From Nostoc linckia FACHB-104 (GTDB lineage: Bacteria; Cyanobacteriota; Cyanobacteriia; Cyanobacteriales; Nostocaceae), in assembly GCF_014696615.1 (NCBI RefSeq), contig NZ_JACJQJ010000035.1:16132-80131 (forward strand): a stretch of DNA of 64,000 bases. Direction: 5' to 3'. Below the pieces are notes generated by a model, which saw only the letters and a program-made list of their open reading frames with translations, did not search any database and had not been told where the DNA came from. Positions within the stretch are counted from its first letter, which is position 1, and each line of letters starts with the position of its first letter. A program made the position numbers and the translations under genes. Shown here piece after piece: positions 28,572 to 37,013 of the stretch.

Positions 28572-29297
28572 TTATACTTTAGCTGTAGCTTTTTGTTGCT
28601 GTTTTTGTTTGCGACGTAAAGTTACACCGAAACCTGCTGCCGTTAATGAACCTATGATAGTTAAAGGTTCAGGAACATCATCAGGATTACCAGGGGTCGC
28701 AGAACCAAAGGTTATGTCATCAAAGGCAATCTGATTAATAGTTCCACCGAAATCTACAGATTTAGCAATACCTGAAAATGATACACCAATTGGCACAAAT
28801 GGGCTAAATGCACCATTTGGATCGGGCGCACCGTTAGAAGGAGTTGTTGGTAAATTTAGCGTGGCAAGTAAGTTACCAGTAGCATTGAGACCATCATAAA
28901 CCTTGATAAAACCAGGATTATTGATCGCAGAATAGAAGAATGAAAACCCAGTTGTGAAGCCGTTCAACGCATTCAAAGTTGCGGCTGTTCCATTGAGGAA
29001 AAATAAAGCAGTACTTGGGCTAGGTTCACCCCCAAAATTACCAGTTCCACCAGCATCTCGATCAACAATACCCAATGCATTGGACGAGAAAGTAATGCCA
29101 TAATCACGGGGAGCCGTATTGTAGAAGTTACCTACAGGATTTACGTTCCCAACCCCTTCAAAGTCAAGAACGACTACAGCTGCTTTTGCTTGTCCCATAC
29201 TCATGGTTCCAGCAGCTAGAGATGTAAATGCACCTACAGTCAAAGCTTTCAGCAATTTTTTTCTGATTGCAAATCTAGTCATAAAGCTAGCTCCCAT
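28572..29297 (-). CDS. PEP-CTERM sorted exported protein (copy A)
   Basis: A 241-residue exported protein. It has a basic lead and signal peptide (FAIRKKLLKALTVGAFTSL... ending AKAA), a beta-rich middle that recalls sugar-binding or cell-surface folds, and a C-terminal sorting tail: VPEPLTIIG, a short hydrophobic stretch and the basic end LRRKQKQQQK. Such tails are cut by an exosortase. The leader and tail are nearly the same as in the protein at 30323-31036, while the middle parts differ. Met6 (MTRF) is a possible alternative start. Confidence 0.85.
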   Translation of the reverse strand: MGASFMTRFAIRKKLLKALTVGAFTSLAAGTMSMGQAKAAVVVLDFEGVGNVNPVGNFYNTAPRDYGITFSSNALGIVDRDAGGTGNFGGEPSPSTALFFLNGTAATLNALNGFTTGFSFFYSAINNPGFIKVYDGLNATGNLLATLNLPTTPSNGAPDPNGAFSPFVPIGVSFSGIAKSVDFGGTINQIAFDDITFGSATPGNPDDVPEPLTIIGSLTAAGFGVTLRRKQKQQQKATAKV

Positions 29298-29757
29298 TAA
29301 CAGATATAAGGTTGATGGTAGATGTCCCTAAAGTAAAATTCGCTACCATTAACTTAAATCCTGCTGTCAACGATGAGTAGCCAATAGGTTATAAAAAAAA
29401 CCACCGTTGAAGATAGCATCATTTTTTTAATTTAGATTTCATCTGCTTATTTCTACTAAATAAGCAGACTGATTGTTTTTATTATTGTATAAATTTTAAA
29501 TTACTTACAAGTAACTACTTATGTTTACCAAAAATTTAAAAATTTTTTTATACTTTATTTAATCTCAATTGTACCCAAAACTTTACAGAGCAAGCAATTT
29601 CATATTTAATACAGAGTATTTTCTGTGTAAGTGTATAAATTATTAGTAAATTTTACTCTGTCCACAAAATAAACTACTCCAGTGTGCAAGCAAGTAAGAT
29701 ATTCTTCTAAATTAGGCAAATCAGCGCTTAAACGGGATGAAACAAATAATTAAAAAA
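29298..29757. promoter_or_regulatory. Upstream region of PEP-CTERM copy A, duplicated at 31037
   Basis: The first ~240 bases upstream of the gene are closely similar to those upstream of copy B (31037-31250), including GATGGTAGATG, GCTACCATTAACTT and TGTATAAATTTTAAATTAC. A perfect 11-bp hairpin, TCTGCTTATTT/AAATAAGCAGA, sits at 29442-29468 and is weaker in copy B. Shared promoter and leader signals are likely. Confidence 0.55.
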
Positions 29758-29777
29758 AGGTGGGTTCTGTCCCACCT
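29758..29777 (-). terminator. Terminator of the truncated duplicate gene
   Basis: AGGTGGG/CCCACCT with a 6-base loop, followed on the minus strand by TTTTTTT. The same hairpin occurs at 31605-31624 after the intact copy. Confidence 0.7.
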
Positions 29778-29819
29778 AGTTCTAACTATTTACTGATGAT
29801 TCAATTGAGATTGAAATAC

Positions 29820-30123
29820 TTACTTATGTCTACCTAGCCACTTGGCTGTAGCAATACCGATAATACCTGCAAAAACAGGATTACTGAGAAACTTAATAAT
29901 GCCTGGTTGCTCTGCTAATACCTCACGGAAAATATCGGGGTGATTGTGATAGACAAAGGATGCAAGTTTGCTGACATCATCAGCACTCATACGGCTGGCA
30001 TGATGAGTAGAAAGACTCAGTTGTTGTTCTAGATGACGTTCATCCAGTCCTCTTTCCTTGAGATGCTTGAAAAAGGCTCTGGCTACATCATCTCGTTCGT
30101 TGGGTTTAATTTGCGCGATCGCC
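29820..30123 (-). pseudogene. 5'-truncated duplicate of the gene at 31666-32187
   Basis: The encoded ~100 residues (from AIAQIKPNERDDVARAFFKHL to AAKWLGRHK-like end) are nearly identical to the C-terminal part of the 173-residue protein at 31666-32187. Similarity stops just after a HIP1 octamer (30115-30122; 31961-31968 in the intact copy). Only a TTG at 30140 could start it, so it is probably a dead fragment. The tail is hydrophobic (NPVFAGIIGIATAKWLG). Confidence 0.75.
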
Positions 30124-30322
30124 TGGGCATGTTCAGCCAAAAGTTGCTTTTTTTTCTTCTGTTATAATGGCTCCTCTGCCAGACAATCTCATTTACTTCT
30201 TTTGCTTTGCGTCTATATTGGCGTTTAATTTCATCAAATCTAATGCCTCATTTTAGTCGTGTTAGTCCTCTACATAAATTTCAAAATCAAATATGAGTCC
30301 TATCTTAGTTGCAATGTTTAGC

Positions 30323-31036
30323 TTAAACCTGAGCCTTAGCTTTTTCTTGCTGCTTTTGTTTGCGACGTAAAGTCACGCCGAAACCAGCTGCTGTCAATGT
30401 AGCGAATATGGTTAAAGGTTCGGGAACAGATTCAGAGTTATTATAGGTAAAGTTATCAAGCACAAAATGCTTACCATAACGGCCATAACCTGCATTGACA
30501 CCATCGAAAGAAGTAAATTTTAGTTGATCAATGCCAAGGAAATTGAAATTAAATAATGTAGGAGAGGTAGACAATACATTTATAGTTTGTGAATACTTTT
30601 TGTTCCCGTTGAAGAAACCCTCTACAAGAATATTTAGTCCATTATTCCAAGCGCCTGTAAGATAAGCACTGTTGAAATCAAACTGACCAGAATTAATGCT
30701 TACATAAGCAGGCTTTCCAGATGAATTAAATGCGACGTTTGGATTTGAAACTGTTCCATTCTTATAGCCTGACGGGTTGTCATAATTAGCACTATTTAAA
30801 TATGCAAAATTATTCCAGTTAAATCCTTTATATCCATTTTGTATCCAGTCTATATCCCCAGGCAGATCATCAAAATCTATAACTACTGCTTGCGCTTTGT
30901 CTATGCTTACTATTCCTGCGATCGCAGCAGTTAAGACTGCTAAGGTACTAACCTGCATTAAATTGTTTTTCATTGCAAATCTACTCATTGAGCTAACTCT
31001 CATTAACAGATAAAGGCTGATGGTAGATGCACCCAC
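30323..31036 (-). CDS. PEP-CTERM sorted exported protein (copy B)
   Basis: A 237-residue relative of copy A. The signal peptide (FAMKNNLMQVSTLAVLTAAIAG) and the tail (VPEPLTIFATLTAAGFGVTL then RRKQKQQEK) match copy A closely. The middle is different: it begins VIDFDDLPGDIDWIQNGYKG and looks like a beta-sandwich rich in Asn, Tyr and Phe. The pair therefore looks like a duplication in which export and sorting signals were kept and the surface domain changed. The first ~14 residues before MSRFAMKN may not be translated. Confidence 0.85.
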   Translation of the reverse strand: MGASTISLYLLMRVSSMSRFAMKNNLMQVSTLAVLTAAIAGIVSIDKAQAVVIDFDDLPGDIDWIQNGYKGFNWNNFAYLNSANYDNPSGYKNGTVSNPNVAFNSSGKPAYVSINSGQFDFNSAYLTGAWNNGLNILVEGFFNGNKKYSQTINVLSTSPTLFNFNFLGIDQLKFTSFDGVNAGYGRYGKHFVLDNFTYNNSESVPEPLTIFATLTAAGFGVTLRRKQKQQEKAKAQV

Positions 31037-31604
31037 AAGTAAAATTAGCTACCATTAACTTTGATTCTCTTGTCAACGATAAGTAGCCTAATTAGGTTAT
31101 AAACACAACCAGGGTCGAAGATAGCGCCATTGTTCAATTTCGATGTCGTCTGCTTTTTAGTCAAAATAAGCGGACTGATTTTTTTATTATTGTATAAATT
31201 TTAAATTACGTAGAAGTAATTACTTATGTTTACAAAAACTTTAAAATACGTTTTTCGACTTTACTTAATCTTAATATGAACCAAAGCTATACAGGTAAAG
31301 TACTTTCATATTTAACGTTGAGTATTTTAGGTCTCAGTATATAAATTATTGGTGAATTTACTCTAGGTAATGAATAAAATAGTTTTATATGCAAGTATAA
31401 TCTTGCTCTAAAAATCCTAAATTCGCTAATTATCGTCTAAGCGGGATACAGTCAGGAATGTTTACACAGCGTTATTGTAGGGTAGTCTTGATAGAATTTT
31501 GGATTGTGAAATATTGATGAAGTGAGCTTTTGAGCTATCCATATGTCGCAATCATTTTTAAAATTTCTAGGAATACCAGAAAATCAGCCCCAAATGAGCA
31601 AAAA
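31037..31604. promoter_or_regulatory. Upstream region of PEP-CTERM copy B
   Basis: About 570 bases without a gene. The half next to the PEP-CTERM gene is the counterpart of 29298-29540. The rest is AT-rich and less similar. Confidence 0.45.
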
Positions 31605-31624
31605 AGGTGGGTTTTGTCCCACCT
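31605..31624 (-). terminator. Terminator of the 173-residue gene
   Basis: AGGTGGG/CCCACCT hairpin followed by TTTTT on the minus strand, the same as at 29758-29777. Confidence 0.7.
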
Positions 31625-31665
31625 AGTTCTGACTATGTACTATAATTCAATTGAGAATGAAGTAC

Positions 31666-32187
31666 TTACTTATGTCTACCTAGCCACTTGGCTGCAGCAA
31701 TACCGATAATACCTGCAACAACAGGATTACTGAGAAACTTGATAATTCCTGGTTGCTCTGCTAACACCTCACGGAAAATATCGGGGTGGTTGTGATAGAC
31801 AAAAGATGCAAGTTTGCTGACATCATCAGCACTCATGCGGCTGGCATGATGAGTAGAAAGACCCAGTTGTTGTTCTAGATGGCGGTCATCTAGTCCTCTT
31901 TCCTTGAGATGCTTGAAAAAGGCTCTGGCTACATCATCCCTTTCGTTGGGTTTAATTTGCGCGATCGCCTGTTGTAATTCCGGCTCCATTTGGCTAGCGG
32001 GAATTTTGTCTGGATGTAAAGACCGACCAAATAATTGACGACGCTGATCTGTGGTGGTGCGTTGGGCAAAATCGTCAAAGTTTTCGTACTCTGTCGTTGA
32101 ATCGGTTTTGACATCATCTAAAGATTCGACATTTCCCTTTGCCAAATCTTTCATGATTTCACGCCTGTACTGTTCGCTGCTGGTCAC
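31666..32187 (-). CDS. Conserved-looking protein of unknown function, 173 residues
   Basis: The protein is mostly helical and charged, with motifs DFAQRTTTDQRRQLFG, IKPNERDDVARAFFKHLKE and DDVSKLASFVYHNHPDIF, and ends in a hydrophobic segment with a basic tip (NPVVAGIIGIAAAKWLGRHK). The tail suggests membrane attachment. I do not recognise its function. A truncated copy lies at 29820-30123. It is near a CsbD-like stress gene and a small lipoprotein gene on the same strand, which hints at a stress or envelope role. Confidence 0.75.
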   Translation of the reverse strand: MTSSEQYRREIMKDLAKGNVESLDDVKTDSTTEYENFDDFAQRTTTDQRRQLFGRSLHPDKIPASQMEPELQQAIAQIKPNERDDVARAFFKHLKERGLDDRHLEQQLGLSTHHASRMSADDVSKLASFVYHNHPDIFREVLAEQPGIIKFLSNPVVAGIIGIAAAKWLGRHK

Positions 32188-32298
32188 TTTGGTTTTCTCC
32201 TTTTTCCGGTCTATTATTTAATCCCCTAAAATTTCGAGAAATGATAGCTATTTGTAGGGATTAAGCTTGCTTTAGGGTGTTATTACTAATTCAGCTAT

Positions 32299-32739
32299 TT
32301 AGGTGTACTGAACCTGGCTAGTTTGAGTGTCGTACTTAGCAGTTACGATCAATTTTTTATCGGGAGCATAAATCAAAACTGTTAAGTCTTGATTGGGGAA
32401 ATTCTTGCGAAAGCCTTGTACTAAAGATTTTGCTAAAGGTCGCACATCATTAGGACGCACTTCTGAAGAAATAACAACACCTAGTTTGTTGTTATCGCGT
32501 ACATAGGCATCTTTAATTAATCCCTGAGATGTTTGTACTACCCAGTTGCCAAAACTTTGTCCTGAAGGAGTATTGCCACGCTCTAATTGTGCATAAGCGA
32601 CATCGCGACCTATGGCGGGGGCGCTGCTTGGGGGGTCAAGTTGAGCAACGTTACTACCACCACAGGCAGTAGTGATTGTCAGAACTAAAATCAAGATACC
32701 AGCCATCAAGATTTTGCGGCTCTGCTGGAGCAGAATCAT
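32299..32739 (-). CDS. Small lipoprotein of unknown function
   Basis: A 146-residue protein with a basic start, hydrophobic core and lipobox (LTITTACGG), so it is probably attached to a membrane by a lipidated Cys at about residue 26. The mature part has one compact alpha/beta-like domain (LVQGFRKNFPNQDLTVLIYAPDKKLIVTAKYD). No family is recognised. The ATG follows a purine-rich AGGAGG-like sequence on the minus strand. Confidence 0.75.
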   Translation of the reverse strand: MILLQQSRKILMAGILILVLTITTACGGSNVAQLDPPSSAPAIGRDVAYAQLERGNTPSGQSFGNWVVQTSQGLIKDAYVRDNNKLGVVISSEVRPNDVRPLAKSLVQGFRKNFPNQDLTVLIYAPDKKLIVTAKYDTQTSQVQYT

Positions 32740-32796
32740 TTGTTTACCTCCTAATATTTAATTAATTGCTAAAAATATCAATAAATAAATGTTGAA

Positions 32797-32833
32797 ATAC
32801 CCCTAATATCCCCATTGAGATAGAGAATATTAG
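32797..32833 (-). terminator. Hairpin terminator after the CsbD-like gene
   Basis: CCCCTAATAT (32797-32806) and ATATTAGGGG (32824-32833) form a 10-bp stem. It lies about 90 bases beyond the 3' end of the CsbD-like gene. Confidence 0.55.
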
Positions 32834-32922
32834 GGGCATAACATGATTGATATTTAGCTGTTATTTCTGCCAAATTAGTATGAAATCAACTCATGCTACT
32901 AAAAGCAGAAATAATATTTACT

Positions 32923-33105
32923 CTAGTCCAGCTTTTTTTTCACGTTGTCTTTTACATCTTCGATGCCGTGACGAACTTCACTTTCAGCTTGTTTAGCTTT
33001 GCCTTCAGCCTTATCTTCTGGGTCTCCAGTAACGTTACCTAAAGCTTCTTGGGCTTTACCTTCGACATTTTTAGCTGTGGCTTTTGCCCGATCTTCTATA
33101 CTCAT
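32923..33105 (-). CDS. CsbD-family stress protein
   Basis: A 60-residue, very hydrophilic protein of the CsbD type. The family pattern KAKATAKNVEGKAQEALGNV-like, then DPEDKAEGKAKQAESEV, is clear. Members are small general-stress proteins with no known enzymatic role and are often controlled by alternative sigma factors. A purine-rich ribosome-binding sequence (AAGGAG) precedes the ATG on the minus strand. Confidence 0.9.
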   Translation of the reverse strand: MSIEDRAKATAKNVEGKAQEALGNVTGDPEDKAEGKAKQAESEVRHGIEDVKDNVKKKLD

Positions 33106-33443
33106 TTTGTACTCCTTAATTTAATAAAGAATTAGTTGCAAACTTATGTTGCAACTCTGAACTTTTTTTGCTGACTTTTACACAGTAGCTTAATTTTTTT
33201 TCACTAGCCTTCTGCCACAAGATATATTAGTTATCTCTGTTAAAAGAGAGATAATAAATGGCGTAAATTATATTTTTGTGTTTGTTTGGAGCCTATATAG
33301 GTAGTATGCAATGATTTCAGGTAGTTCATTCATTTGAAATTATGATGAATAATTTTATTTTTCAAAACAATGAATCTCTACTAAAATTTAGAGAGTAAAT
33401 TATTAATTATTGGCTATTTTTTTTGTAAATACTTGATATAAAT
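33106..33443. other. AT-rich intergenic region
   Basis: About 340 bases, very AT-rich, containing the upstream region of the CsbD-like gene. No gene or RNA was recognised. Confidence 0.35.
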
Positions 33444-33471
33444 AACCCGCCCTCTGTATAGAGGACGGGTT
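33444..33471 (-). terminator. Terminator of the 19-residue-repeat gene
   Basis: AACCCGCCCTC and GAGGACGGGTT form an 11-position stem with one mismatch, followed on the minus strand by TTATTT. It lies 28 bases beyond the 3' end of the gene at 33500-33970. Confidence 0.75.
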
Positions 33472-33499
33472 GATAAACTTATGAAGATGATTCTTATGT

Positions 33500-33970
33500 C
33501 TAATCTAGAAAACCCATCAGGTTTTCGGAATTGTCAATCTCATTTGATGCTATTGGACGGTTACCGAATGTTGAGTAACTCTCAGAAATTACCAATGAAC
33601 TTGAGCTAACTGGGCGAATACCAGAGAGATTAATACTTTCAACTACTTGGAATGTATTAGCACCAATTGGACGAATACCCATTGCGTTATAGGTTTCAAC
33701 AACTTCTAATGTACTGGTGCTAATGGGACGCACTCCAGCAATGGAGAGTTTTTCAGCAACTTCTAAATCACTAGCACCGATGGGACGAATTCCAGAGATT
33801 GCGAGTGTTCCTGGAGTTTCTTTCTGCACTGGCTGCTCTGTACCTTGTTCGACTTTATCTGTATTCAAGCTATTACCCTGATTATTTTCTACTTCCACTG
33901 TACTTTCTCCTTTTAGCTTGGCACGCTTTTGTCGAGGACTGACTGTTTTGCCAGTGCTACTAATGGTCAT
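33500..33970 (-). CDS. Protein with five 19-residue repeats, function unknown
   Basis: A 156-residue protein. The first ~55 residues are polar and probably disordered (basic, then Glu/Gln-rich). Five tandem units of 19 residues follow, for example LAISGIRPIGASDLEVAEK, LSIAGVRPISTSTLEVVET and YNAMGIRPIGANTFQVVES. The common pattern is hydrophobic-x-x-x-G-I-R-P-I, four small residues, then a beta-like stretch ending in Glu. It ends NLMGFLD. The regular period suggests a solenoid or stacked beta structure. No signal peptide is seen. I do not recognise a family. Confidence 0.75.
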   Translation of the reverse strand: MTISSTGKTVSPRQKRAKLKGESTVEVENNQGNSLNTDKVEQGTEQPVQKETPGTLAISGIRPIGASDLEVAEKLSIAGVRPISTSTLEVVETYNAMGIRPIGANTFQVVESINLSGIRPVSSSSLVISESYSTFGNRPIASNEIDNSENLMGFLD

Positions 33971-34219
33971 AACTGAACTCCTGCGGTTTGTTAAGTGGTT
34001 TTTACAATAATTAAACTGACGTGAATTTTTTTGTATATATGAGAGTTTAACCTTAAAAAACCAGGGATAGGTATAATTATCTTTAAAAAGTACACATAAG
34101 TAAATGCTATAAGTAAAAATTTATAAATAAAGATTGCCATATATTCCTTTACCTAATCTCGTTCCACGAGTGCATAATCTGATCGTTACTATGGGAAAGG
34201 GTATTTCTGGCACAACTGT

Positions 34220-36217
34220 ATGACAGAATTTAGTCTGCAAGCTCCCTTTAGTCCAACAGGCGATCAACCACAAGCGATCGCACAATTAGCAGCCAGTATC
34301 AAAGCTGGGAATCGTTACCAAACCTTACTGGGTGCTACGGGAACCGGTAAGACATATTCAGTAGCAGCAGTGATTGAGAAAGTTGGTAGGCCTACCTTGG
34401 TGCTGGCGCATAACAAAACTTTGGCTGCACAACTTTGTAACGAGTTGCGGGAATTCTTTCCCAATAACGCCGTTGAATATTTCGTGAGTTACTACGATTA
34501 TTATCAACCGGAAGCGTACATTCCTGTTAGCGATACTTATATTGAGAAAACAGCTTCCATTAATGATGAAATAGATATGTTGCGGCACTCAGCAACGCGA
34601 TCGCTTTTTGAACGTCGTGATGTGATTGTGGTTGCTTCCATTAGCTGCATTTACGGTTTGGGAATGCCAGCCGAATATTTCAAAGCTGCTATACCCCTAC
34701 AAATTGGGATGGAAGTAAACCAACGCCAGATTTTGCGAGACTTGGCATCTGTGCAGTATAGCCGCAACGATTTAGAAATGGGTCGCGGAAAATTTCGCGT
34801 CCGGGGAGATGTTTTAGAAATTGGCCCAGCCTATGAAGACCGCATTATTCGGGTAGAATTTTTTGGCGATGAAATTGATGCCATTCGCTATATTGACCCC
34901 GTAACAGGTGAAATTATTAATAGCCTGCAAGCCGTCAATATCTACCCCGCACGTCACTTTGTTACCCCAGAAGAACGTTTAGAAGTAGCTTGTGATGATA
35001 TTGCGGCTGAACTGAAACAACGCAAAGCTGAATTAGAGGAAGCAGGGAAATTATTAGAAGCGCAACGTATAGATCAGCGCACCCGCTATGACTTAGAAAT
35101 GTTGCGTGAAGTTGGTTACTGTAACGGCGTAGAAAACTATTCGCGTCACCTTGCAGGTAGACAGGCAGGGGAACCACCAGAATGTTTAATTGATTATTTT
35201 CCTAAAGATTGGCTGTTAGTTATTGATGAATCTCATGTGACAGTACCGCAAATTCGCGGGATGTATAACGGCGACCAAGCTAGAAAGAAAGTGTTAATTG
35301 AACATGGATTTCGCCTTCCCAGCGCTGCTGATAACCGTCCATTAAAAGCAGAAGAATTTTGGCAAAAGGTAAATCAGTGTATATTCGTTTCTGCTACCCC
35401 AGGAAATTGGGAATTAGAAATTTCTGATAGCAATATAGTTGAGCAAGTAATTCGACCAACTGGTGTTATTGATCCAGAAATTTTCGTGCGTCCTACGGAA
35501 GGTCAAATTGATGATTTATTAGGAGAAATTAAAGACAGAGTTGACCGCCACGAAAGAGTTTTGGTAACCACTTTAACTAAGCGGATGGCGGAAGATTTAA
35601 CAGAATACTTGGAAGATAACGGCATTCGTGTCCGCTATTTGCATTCAGAAATTAATTCCATTGAACGGATTGAAATTTTACAAGATTTGCGCTCAGGTAA
35701 GTTTGATGTCTTAGTGGGAGTCAACTTATTGCGGGAAGGTTTGGATTTACCAGAAGTTTCCCTCGTAGCCATCATGGATGCAGATAAAGAAGGATTTTTG
35801 CGCGCCGAACGTTCTTTAATTCAAACAATTGGTAGAGCTGCACGTCATATCAAGGGACAGGCAATCATGTATGCTGATAATCTTACAGATAGCATGATTA
35901 AAGCCATTGAAGAAACAGATAGAAGACGTGGAATTCAAACGGCTCATAACAAAATGCATGGCATTACACCTCAGCCAATTGTGAAAAAATCAAGTAACGC
36001 GATTTTGTCTTTTTTAGATGTTTCTCGACGGTTAAATGCTACAGATTTAAAAGTAGTAGATGAACATATCGATGAACTACCGCTAGAAGAGATTCCCGAC
36101 TTGATTGCTAAACTCGAAGCGCAAATGAAAGAAGCTGCGAAAAAACTAGAATTTGAGGAGGCTGCAAGCTTGCGCGATCGCATTAAGCACCTGCGGGATA
36201 AAATGCTGGGACATTAG
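34220..36217 (+). CDS. uvrB: Excinuclease ABC subunit B
   Basis: The UvrB helicase-like subunit of nucleotide excision repair, 665 residues, full length. It has Walker [11 protein letters not shown], the beta-hairpin with [12 protein letters not shown], the DEAD-type box [11 protein letters not shown], motif V/VI regions [15 protein letters not shown] and [11 protein letters not shown], and the C-terminal UVR motif ([20 protein letters not shown]) that binds UvrC. It is transcribed alone; a terminator follows. Confidence 0.98.
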   Translation: MTEFSLQAPFSPTGDQPQAIAQLAASIKAGNRYQTLLGATGTGKTYSVAAVIEKVGRPTLVLAHNKTLAAQLCNELREFFPNNAVEYFVSYYDYYQPEAYIPVSDTYIEKTASINDEIDMLRHSATRSLFERRDVIVVASISCIYGLGMPAEYFKAAIPLQIGMEVNQRQILRDLASVQYSRNDLEMGRGKFRVRGDVLEIGPAYEDRIIRVEFFGDEIDAIRYIDPVTGEIINSLQAVNIYPARHFVTPEERLEVACDDIAAELKQRKAELEEAGKLLEAQRIDQRTRYDLEMLREVGYCNGVENYSRHLAGRQAGEPPECLIDYFPKDWLLVIDESHVTVPQIRGMYNGDQARKKVLIEHGFRLPSAADNRPLKAEEFWQKVNQCIFVSATPGNWELEISDSNIVEQVIRPTGVIDPEIFVRPTEGQIDDLLGEIKDRVDRHERVLVTTLTKRMAEDLTEYLEDNGIRVRYLHSEINSIERIEILQDLRSGKFDVLVGVNLLREGLDLPEVSLVAIMDADKEGFLRAERSLIQTIGRAARHIKGQAIMYADNLTDSMIKAIEETDRRRGIQTAHNKMHGITPQPIVKKSSNAILSFLDVSRRLNATDLKVVDEHIDELPLEEIPDLIAKLEAQMKEAAKKLEFEEAASLRDRIKHLRDKMLGH

Positions 36218-36226
36218 TACCAACTC

Positions 36227-36265
36227 AGGATAGCGATTAAGAGTACGCTCTTTTTTCGCTATCCT
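36227..36265 (+). terminator. Terminator after uvrB
   Basis: AGGATAGCGA (36227-36236) and TCGCTATCCT (36256-36265) pair perfectly, with AAGAG/CTCTT as an inner stem and a run of six T before the right arm. It starts 10 bases after the uvrB stop. Confidence 0.75.
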
Positions 36266-36293
36266 AGATAACTTTTGCCTATCGGGTATAACT

Positions 36294-36914
36294 TCAAGAC
36301 CATTGTCGCAAAGTTTTATGTACCTGCGCTAAATACCACATATAATCATCAATTTTGTAATTATCAGCAGCTTTAACTATATATTCCTGAGCTAATTCCA
36401 TATTATTTTCAACTTCATAATATAATCCCAAATAAAGATGGCTGTAAAAATTACCTTTTACACCTTCGGATTGACCAACATTTAAAACATCATTAGGCGT
36501 ACAATTTCCTGCATATAAATCATATACACTTCGCATGATTCGCCGGGGGTCATTTCTTACAGTTAATAGCGAATTCCTTGCTTTCTCTACACTATCAAGG
36601 CGAGCTATACAGAGATATCGCCATACTGTTTCTTCTACATCTTGGGCATTAACTGTCAGGTCAATCTCGAATTGTTCAGCACCTTCAGCAAACTTCTCGG
36701 CGTAGTAGTAAGATAGTCCTCGTTGCCATAAATATGGTTTAAGACGAGTATCTAATTTTTCTGCTGTATCAAAATCTTGAATTGATTCATCAATTTTAGT
36801 AAGCTGAAAGTTAACCATTCCACGTCTAATATAAGCATTGGGATTTTGTGGCTGATTACGAATAATGTCGTTCCAACGCTGAAGTTGATTTTCTAAAGAG
36901 TTAGCAAAAAACAT
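36294..36914 (-). CDS. Tetratricopeptide-repeat protein
   Basis: About 206 residues made of TPR-like helical pairs (NPNAYIRRGMVNFQLTKIDE, LWQRGLSYYYAEKFAEGAEQF, SHLYLGLYYEVENNMELAQEY). TPR arrays bind partner proteins; the partner is unknown. The Met at 36914 (MFFANSLENQ) fits related proteins better than an in-frame ATG at 36953, whose extra 13 residues are basic and hydrophobic. It lies 100 bases after the 3' end of no gene on its strand; the CHAT gene follows it downstream... on the same strand at 37014-38447 is upstream of it, so the two may be co-transcribed. Confidence 0.75.
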   Translation of the reverse strand: MFFANSLENQLQRWNDIIRNQPQNPNAYIRRGMVNFQLTKIDESIQDFDTAEKLDTRLKPYLWQRGLSYYYAEKFAEGAEQFEIDLTVNAQDVEETVWRYLCIARLDSVEKARNSLLTVRNDPRRIMRSVYDLYAGNCTPNDVLNVGQSEGVKGNFYSHLYLGLYYEVENNMELAQEYIVKAADNYKIDDYMWYLAQVHKTLRQWS

Positions 36915-37013
36915 GATTTTTAACAGCAAATTTTTATTTCTGTTTATGAACAAATAATACCATTTTTGATTTAAATTAAAAATTTACTGATTAATTACCC
37001 CCTCGTTTTCTCT

